From positions 1-15,834 of the forward strand of contig DAIRVS010000101.1 of the NCBI GenBank assembly GCA_036802685.1: a stretch of DNA of 15,834 nucleotides, read 5' to 3'. How positions within the stretch are numbered: the stretch's first letter is position 1; the number at the start of each line of letters is the position of its first letter. Shown piece by piece: positions 9,664 through 15,834 of this stretch. Under the pieces are notes generated by a model. It made no database searches. It saw nothing but the letters and a program-made list of their open reading frames with translations, and was not told the origin of the DNA. This DNA comes from HGW-17 sp938004375 (lineage in GTDB: Bacteria > Myxococcota_A > Polyangia > HGW-17). The position numbers were made by a program, and so were the translations under genes.

Positions 9664-11613
9664 ATGTCTCTGTCTTTGCGCTGGCTCCCTGTCGTCCTCG
9701 TCCTCGCGCTCCCGGGCTGCGATGACGACCCCAAAAAGACCAACAACATCACCCCCGGCTGCGGCGACGGCGTCGCCGACCCGGCGCAGGGCGAGGAGTG
9801 CGACGGCGCGGACCTGCGCGGCCTTACCTGCCGCACCATCCTACTGGGCTTCGACGGCGGGGTCCTAGCATGTGACAGTTCCTGTCACCTCGACACCTCC
9901 GGCTGCCTGGGCTGCGACGACGCCTGCGGCGAGGCGGGCCTCACCCGGTGCGGCCCCGACGACCGCGGCGTCGAGACCTGCCAGGAGCTCGACTCCGGGT
10001 GCCTGGGATGGATCTACACCAGCTGCCCGGACGGCGCGCCGTTCTGCGTCGAGCACGAGGGCACCGCTGGCTGCACCGAGGCCTGCGTCGACGCCTGCAC
10101 CCTCGACGACACGCGCTGCGACGGCGACGGAAACGCGGTCGAGACCTGCGTCACCGGTCCCGACGGCTGCACCGACTGGTCCGCCGCGCCCTGCACCGGG
10201 GAAACCCCCGTGTGCGTGGACGACGCAGACGGCACCCGCTGCACGGCCGTCCTGTGCGCCGACGACTGCCCCGCCGGCGAGCTCCGCTGCAACGGCGACG
10301 ACACCGGCATCGAGACCTGCGTCACGGGCCCCAACGGCTGCGGCTCGTGGGTGAACACTCCCTGTGACGCGGCCACCCCCGCCTGCGACGACGGCGGCGG
10401 CACCCCCGCCTGCGTCTTCGTCAACGGCACGGGCGAGTCCTGCGACGACGCGCGGCGCATCACCGTGCCCTTCACCACCGCCGGCCTGGACTTCACCGCC
10501 GACTTCACCGCCCGTGACCTGGCCCTCTCCCACGGCACCTGCGGCGATGTCGAGCTCCCGGCGGGGAACGACGCCGTGTTCGAACTGGAGCTCGTCGCCG
10601 GCGAGACCGTGGTCTTCTTGCAGGGCGGCGGACTCGACGGCGCGCTCTTCGTGCAGGCCCCCTGCACCGTCAACGGCCCCTGCCTCGAGGCGATGGACCA
10701 GCGGGGCGCCGGCGAGCTCGAGGAGCTCCTGTTCCAGGCTCCCGCCGACGGCGTCTACGCCTTCATCGTGGCCTCCCACCACGTGTCCCCGTCCGATCCC
10801 CGGTACCTGATCGCCGCCTACCACTACGAGGATCCCGCCGAGCTCTCCTGCGGCGACGGCTTCGACAACGACCTCGACGGCGACACCGACTGCGACGACC
10901 CCGACTGCTTCGGCGCGCCGGGCCTGTGCGACACCGAGGCGGCCTGCGGCGACGGCCTCGACAACGACGCCGACGGCACCACCGACTGCTTCGACGCCGA
11001 GTGCGCGGGGCTGGCCCCCTGCGGTCCCGAGGACACCGAGTCGGCCTGCGGCGACGGCCTCGACAACGACGCCGACGGCGACACCGACTGCGACGACGCG
11101 GGCTGCGGGCCCTCGGCCTTCTGCCCGGTGGTGCTGGTCTCCGAGGGCTTCGACAGGTGGCCGCCGTTCTACTGGATCTTCGTCAACGACGGCGACCCGG
11201 GGTACATGACCTGGGTCTCCTCGGCCGGCACCTCCCACACGCTCCCGGGATCCGTCGGCCTCTTCGCCGTGGCCGACTCGAACGCCCTGGGTGTCATGAC
11301 CGACCACGACGACCTGATCTTCACCCCCGAGTTCTCCTGCCAGGGCTACACCCACTTCGCCCTCGAGTTTCTCCACACCTACCGCGACTACTCCGACACC
11401 GACGTCGCCACCGTGGGTGTCACCCTCGACGGCGGCCTCTACAGTTGGATCCCGCTCGCCACCTACACCGCCGACACCGCCGAGGGCGTCCGCGAGCGCC
11501 TGGACCTGACCGCCGCCTGCGGCGGCAGCGCCCAGGCCTGGGTCTACTTCCGCTACGAGGCCACCTGGGACTGGTACTGGCTGCTCGACGAGGTCCGCGT
11601 CCTCGCCTGGTAA
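9664..11613 (+). CDS. Modular Cys/Asp-rich surface lipoprotein, short paralogue
   Basis: A 649-aa lipoprotein with lipobox LALPGC (Cys19), then DDD and a PKKTNN spacer as in its upstream neighbour. Modules: DUF4215-like unit (33-81), three Cys-rich units (about 84-140, 141-197, 198-254), one PPC-like domain (~257-392), three D-rich repeats with DGxDNDxDGxxDC (starting 396, 428, 462), and a C-terminal beta-sandwich (~482-649) ending with TWDWYWLLDEV. Order and many residues match the 1288-aa protein; its single PPC matches PPC 1 of that protein best (QGGGxDG, then YEDxxEL before the first repeat). The two therefore arose by gene duplication, and the larger one expanded later. GGAGG at 9653-9657 lies 6 nt before the ATG. 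The GC content stays high through the C-terminus, unlike the larger paralogue. No catalytic motif is seen; a surface adhesive or structural role is inferred. Confidence 0.9.
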   Translation: MSLSLRWLPVVLVLALPGCDDDPKKTNNITPGCGDGVADPAQGEECDGADLRGLTCRTILLGFDGGVLACDSSCHLDTSGCLGCDDACGEAGLTRCGPDDRGVETCQELDSGCLGWIYTSCPDGAPFCVEHEGTAGCTEACVDACTLDDTRCDGDGNAVETCVTGPDGCTDWSAAPCTGETPVCVDDADGTRCTAVLCADDCPAGELRCNGDDTGIETCVTGPNGCGSWVNTPCDAATPACDDGGGTPACVFVNGTGESCDDARRITVPFTTAGLDFTADFTARDLALSHGTCGDVELPAGNDAVFELELVAGETVVFLQGGGLDGALFVQAPCTVNGPCLEAMDQRGAGELEELLFQAPADGVYAFIVASHHVSPSDPRYLIAAYHYEDPAELSCGDGFDNDLDGDTDCDDPDCFGAPGLCDTEAACGDGLDNDADGTTDCFDAECAGLAPCGPEDTESACGDGLDNDADGDTDCDDAGCGPSAFCPVVLVSEGFDRWPPFYWIFVNDGDPGYMTWVSSAGTSHTLPGSVGLFAVADSNALGVMTDHDDLIFTPEFSCQGYTHFALEFLHTYRDYSDTDVATVGVTLDGGLYSWIPLATYTADTAEGVRERLDLTAACGGSAQAWVYFRYEATWDWYWLLDEVRVLAW

Positions 11614-11659
11614 AAGGCACCTTTGAAGCTAGCCCCGTGTAGGGGGGATCGGGAGAGAA

Positions 11660-13607
<1,948 letters not shown>

Positions 13608-13621
13608 GCTTGCTCCTTCTC

Positions 13622-13664
13622 ACGCGAAACGAAACAGGGATATGAGGAAAGGGTGGTTTCGCGT
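13622..13664 (-). promoter_or_regulatory. Leader hairpin immediately before the ompA-like ribosome binding site
   Basis: ACGCGAAAC (13622-13630) and GTTTCGCGT (13656-13664) form a perfect 9-bp inverted repeat around a 25-nt spacer. On the minus-strand transcript it lies in the short 5' leader and ends 3 nt before AAGGAG (plus positions 13613-13618). A 5' stem-loop at this place could protect the mRNA, as known for Escherichia coli ompA, or modulate ribosome access. A dyad operator is the alternative. Confidence 0.5.
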
Positions 13665-13671
13665 TTTCGGA

Positions 13672-13700
13672 ACCGTATATCCAAATTACCCCGGTGTCAA
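13672..13700 (-). promoter_or_regulatory. Sigma70-like promoter for the ompA-like gene
   Basis: On the minus strand a perfect TTGACA (plus 13695-13700) is followed after 17 nt by TACGGT (13672-13677), or after 15 nt by TATACG (13674-13679). The expected start gives a leader of about 55-60 nt that contains the hairpin at 13622-13664. The surrounding ~150 nt are distinctly AT-richer than the genes. The -35 match is strong, the -10 match only fair. Confidence 0.55.
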
Positions 13701-13717
13701 GCTGTGTAACCCGTGTT

Positions 13718-13759
13718 ATTCATTCTTTCTGGAGCAGTCCAGTTCTTATATTAATGAAT
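13718..13759. promoter_or_regulatory. Nested inverted repeats in the divergent intergenic region
   Basis: ATTCATT (13718-13724) pairs with AATGAAT (13753-13759), and inside it CTGGA (13729-13733) pairs with TCCAG (13738-13742) around GCAG. On the plus strand the outer arm is followed by CTTTT. It lies between the ompA-like promoter and the four-TM protein gene, so it may be an operator, attenuator or weak terminator. TATATT at 13747-13752 is a possible -10 without a clear -35. Confidence 0.3.
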
Positions 13760-13894
13760 CTTTTCAGCCATTTACGACCCATCGAATCCGGGCTCGTCCC
13801 GACCCCGGGAAAATCAGCTTGGCCAATGGTGCCGGTCGCACGATAATCCTGTCCGCCTGAACTCGGGACCCGGGTCGTCCCCACGAGGTGTGTC

Positions 13895-14614
13895 ATGCCG
13901 AAAATCCGGATCACCGCGGTGATCTTCGCCGTCCTCGCCCTGCTGGGTCTGCTCATCGGAACCTTCTCGAAGGAGTGGCGCTTCCGCTTCTCGAAGTACA
14001 ACAACGAGGACACCGTCATCGAGTACCGCGAGGGGTGGGGCCTCACCCACGTCACCATCTGCCAAAAGTGCCTGCTCAACTGCGAGACCCTCTACGGCCC
14101 GCGTCGGGTGTGCGACACCTTCCCGTACGTCGATCACCTGAAGGCCCTCGAGGCCCGCCTCGAGCGGGATCGTGGGTTGTACTGGGACGACGCGCCCAAC
14201 ATCGTCAAACTCGAAAAGGAGATCGCCAGCTTCCGCGCCATCGACAAATGGGGCCCCGTCGTGAAGTGGGTGAGCTTCGCCGGCCTCGCGCTGGCGGTGC
14301 TGTTCATCCCGTGGGCGTTCCTGCATCGTCGCCGGCTGCCGCGCCTGGTGCCCCCGATCTCGGGCACGGTCGTGGGGCTCGCGCTCATCGCGCTGGACGT
14401 CACCTTCATCCTCGCGAGCCGCGCCCACATCGCCCCGCGGGTGACCTACGCCGCGGTCCTCCATCCCCTCGCCTGCGCGCTGCTCATCGCCAGCGCCTGG
14501 TGCCTCTTCATCGAACCCCACGATCCCTTCGCCGCGATCATGGCCGAAGCCGTCGGCGGGCACGACTCGGCCCCGGACAACTCCGACAGCGGAGACACCT
14601 CCTCCTCCAATTGA
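13895..14614 (+). CDS. Hypothetical four-TM membrane protein with a Cys-containing external loop
   Basis: A 239-aa protein not recognised as any family. TM1 is at about 5-24, followed by a large loop (25-120) that should be external. It holds C56xxC59xxxC63 and C73 and a charged, helix-prone stretch rich in Glu/Lys/Arg (about 80-115). TM2 (~122-142), TM3 (~150-172) and TM4 (~183-204) follow, then a short acidic Asp/Ser tail. Four Cys in the loop could form two disulphides or bind a metal. GAGG at 13885-13888 is 6 nt before the ATG. Upstream is the divergent ompA-like gene; downstream a convergent lipoprotein gene ends 111 nt away, so it is probably transcribed alone. Base use is like the neighbours. 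No function is assigned. Confidence 0.8.
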   Translation: MPKIRITAVIFAVLALLGLLIGTFSKEWRFRFSKYNNEDTVIEYREGWGLTHVTICQKCLLNCETLYGPRRVCDTFPYVDHLKALEARLERDRGLYWDDAPNIVKLEKEIASFRAIDKWGPVVKWVSFAGLALAVLFIPWAFLHRRRLPRLVPPISGTVVGLALIALDVTFILASRAHIAPRVTYAAVLHPLACALLIASAWCLFIEPHDPFAAIMAEAVGGHDSAPDNSDSGDTSSSN

Positions 14615-14673
14615 TGGAAGAGTACCGGGATCCCCGATCCTGTGCTACCCTGTCGCGCACGGCATGGAGCCCG

Positions 14674-14693
14674 CAGCCCGTGATTTCGGGCTG
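14674..14693. terminator. Candidate bidirectional hairpin between convergent genes
   Basis: CAGCCCG (14674-14680) and CGGGCTG (14687-14693) make a perfect 7-bp GC-rich stem with a TGATTT loop. It lies in the 111-nt gap where the four-TM protein gene and the lipoprotein gene converge. There is no T-tract on either side, so it is not a canonical intrinsic terminator, though it may act as a 3'-end barrier. The rest of this gap holds only a small GGATC/GATCC hairpin near 14628-14640. Confidence 0.4.
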
Positions 14694-14725
14694 ACGCCGC
14701 CTCGAGGAGTCTTCGGTATCGGCTT

Positions 14726-15322
14726 CTAGTCCCCACCCGTGATCCCGAAGTGCCGCCGGATGCGATCCCGCGTGCCGCGCAGGGTGCCGAGCAGGCCGGC
14801 CGTGAGCGCCCGGTCCTGGGCATCCTGCCCACGCGCGGCGTCCCCCTCGAGCTCGGCGATCTGCTCCCCGAGCCAGGCCAGCGCCCGCTCCACGGTCACG
14901 TACCGGTGATCGAGCTTCTTCACGGGATCCACCGGATACCGGGCCGCCAGCTCCGCGGCCCCGAGCCCGCGGTGGACCACCACGCGCACCGGATACGTCG
15001 TGGACGGGTCCGAATCCCCGTGGGCCTCCCACTGCCACCACTCCATGCCCAAGAGCGGGTGCGCCATCACCTGGGGTCCGAAGTCGTCGTACGCGAGCAC
15101 CAGCGCCTGGGCCGTCGAAGCCGACGGCGGCGGGGCGAAGCCAGGAGCTTCGCCAAGCGGAAGTGTCCCCACTTCCGCCGGGGACGGGGCGAAGCCGGGA
15201 GCTTCGCCAAGCGGAAGCGGCCCCACTTCCGCCGGGGACGGGGCTGCGGTCTTTCGGCAGGCGACCCCCAGCCCGACGACCGCGAGAACAACGTAAATCA
15301 GTCGCAGGTTCCGGTTCCCCAT
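14726..15322 (-). CDS. Small hypothetical lipoprotein with two 18-aa N-terminal repeats
   Basis: A 198-aa protein. The ATG at 15322 gives a proper lipoprotein signal: basic n-region (RNLR), hydrophobic core, then lipobox GVAC with Cys22. An in-frame GTG at 15370 would add 16 residues before the signal and is less likely. Residues 29-46 and 47-64 are two near-identical copies of an 18-aa Pro/Gly/Ala/Glu-rich unit ending GEAPGFAP, which act as a flexible linker after the lipid anchor. The rest (~70-198) is a small soluble domain with EWWQWEAHG and an alpha-helical C-terminus; no family is recognised. The linker DNA is a palindromic 54-bp tandem repeat. A ribosome binding site is unclear: GAGGGAGGG lies 13 nt upstream. 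It converges on the four-TM protein gene. Confidence 0.75.
   Translation of the reverse strand: MGNRNLRLIYVVLAVVGLGVACRKTAAPSPAEVGPLPLGEAPGFAPSPAEVGTLPLGEAPGFAPPPSASTAQALVLAYDDFGPQVMAHPLLGMEWWQWEAHGDSDPSTTYPVRVVVHRGLGAAELAARYPVDPVKKLDHRYVTVERALAWLGEQIAELEGDAARGQDAQDRALTAGLLGTLRGTRDRIRRHFGITGGD
15131..15238 (-). repeat. Two tandem copies of a 54-bp palindromic element within a lipoprotein gene
   Basis: Copy 1 is 15131-15184 and copy 2 is 15185-15238; they differ at 3 of 54 positions. Each contains two hairpins. In copy 1 these are GCGAAGC/GCTTCGC with loop CAGGA (15135-15153) and GCGGAAGTG/CACTTCCGC with loop TCCC (15157-15178). In copy 2 the second stem has one changed pair, which is a G.U wobble on the minus-strand mRNA but a C.A mismatch on the other strand. 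The element is read in frame as 18 aa. It resembles REP-like dispersed palindromes that have entered a gene. Confidence 0.85.
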
Positions 15323-15442
15323 GCCCCCGGTGTAGCCCTCCCTCTCGCCCCCTGTCAAGACCTCGTGCACGCAGTTATCGATTCGTTACAAATGGCGTTT
15401 TCGCGGCATTGTGCGAAATTGAAAATTCGTTGATAAGCTGAG

Positions 15443-15516
<74 letters not shown>

Positions 15517-15542
15517 AAGCGGCTTCTCCGAAACGGCTGGGG

Positions 15543-15571
15543 GTTATGCTCCGCACCTTGCGTCCTGTCAA
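15543..15571 (-). promoter_or_regulatory. Sigma70-like promoter for tRNA-Asp
   Basis: On the minus strand TTGACA (plus 15566-15571) is followed after exactly 17 nt by CATAAC (15543-15548), four of six bases of the -10 consensus. Transcription would start near 15536, about 20 nt before the mature tRNA end. It lies in the 78 nt between the ettA stop and the tRNA, so the tRNA does not depend on ettA read-through. Confidence 0.6.
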
Positions 15572-15594
15572 GACAAATTCGTCAACCACCCCAA

Positions 15595-15834
15595 TCAATC
15601 ATGAATGAGTTTGCGAAACTTCATTCTGTGGGGATTCACAGCTTCCACTCCCAGACGAGCGAGCAAGTCCTTCTCGTAGTCCTGGTAGTTGCCCTCCAAG
15701 AAGACCACCTTCGAATCACCCTCGAATGCCATGATGTGCGTCGCAATCCTGTCCAAAAACCATCTGTCATGGCTGATCACCAGCACGCATCCCGCAAAGG
15801 ATAGAATCGCTTCCTCCAAAGACCGCAAGGTGTC
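15595..15834 (-). CDS. ettA: Energy-dependent translational throttle protein EttA (ABC-F), C-terminal part
   Basis: The gene runs off the right edge; the visible 79 residues begin DTLRSLEEAI and end with a TGA at 15595-15597. They contain the second ATPase domain's switch region VISHDRWFLDRIATHI, then AFEGDSKV, EGNYQDYE and a final PHRMKFRKL. This series is characteristic of EttA (YjjK) rather than Uup or other ABC-F proteins. EttA binds the ribosomal E site and couples the first steps of elongation to ATP level. Full length is usually about 555 aa, so roughly 85% lies outside the window. Codon use is less GC-biased than in the envelope genes here. The tRNA-Asp lies 78 nt downstream on the same strand. 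Confidence 0.93.
   Translation of the reverse strand, partial: DTLRSLEEAILSFAGCVLVISHDRWFLDRIATHIMAFEGDSKVVFLEGNYQDYEKDLLARLGVEAVNPHRMKFRKLIHD

Noticed and set aside
11614..11659. Bidirectional terminator between the second lipoprotein and the ompA-like gene
   Set aside because: Only a 4-bp CCCC/GGGG pairing and a tight AAAGG/CCTTT palindrome are present; neither has a usable stem with a T-tract.
13895..14614. Claudin-like topology of the four-TM protein
   Set aside because: The first loop is too long and lacks a W-GLW-C-C pattern; similarity is limited to the number of TM segments.

Overview
The window is high-GC, densely coded bacterial DNA that best fits the Myxococcota/former Deltaproteobacteria. 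Supporting signs are a membrane-anchored Pkn-type Ser/Thr kinase with a proline-rich N-terminus, large cysteine- and aspartate-rich surface lipoproteins, an OmpA protein with thrombospondin type 3 (TSP3) repeats, and an EttA-type ABC-F protein. The taxonomy is inferred from gene content only. A run of 100 N (12514-12613) shows this is a draft or scaffolded assembly, quite possibly a metagenome-assembled genome.

Layout. Positions 1-5570 (+) hold a tightly packed co-directional cluster: the end of a probable M16 peptidase, a kinase with a transmembrane segment and TPR-like C-terminus, a CPBP intramembrane protease, an ABC ATPase and an ABC-2 permease of NatA/NatB type. The gaps are 13, 7, -4 and 5 nt, so they very likely form one operon. 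It suggests envelope-stress or cell-surface signalling plus export and proteolysis, but no substrate can be read from sequence.

Positions 5668-11613 (+) hold two tandem paralogous lipoproteins of 1288 and 649 aa. Both run lipobox, DUF4215-like Cys unit, three ~55-aa Cys-rich units, PPC-like beta domain(s), repeats of the form DGxDNDxDGxxDC, and a C-terminal beta-sandwich ending in a shared WDWYWL motif. The larger copy has amplified the PPC-plus-repeat part (four PPC-like domains, eleven D-rich repeats). The smaller keeps one PPC and three repeats.

Positions 11660-13607 (-) hold an OmpA-like protein: signal peptide, probable beta-barrel, TSP3 repeats and a peptidoglycan-binding OmpA domain. 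It is interrupted by the N gap, which falls inside near-identical 105-bp repeats. Deleting the N restores the frame exactly (615 aa), so this is an assembly artefact and not a broken gene. Its upstream region has a perfect TTGACA box and a 9-bp hairpin just before the ribosome binding site.

Positions 13895-15834 hold a four-TM Cys-containing membrane protein (+), a small lipoprotein (-) carrying two 54-bp palindromic tandem repeats, tRNA-Asp(GUC) (-) with a good sigma70-like promoter, and the 3' end of ettA (-).

The most unusual parts are the modular expansion of the lipoprotein pair, the palindromic 54-bp element inside a lipoprotein gene, and the kinase/CPBP/ABC cluster. I see no CRISPR array, prophage, insertion sequence or classical defence system.
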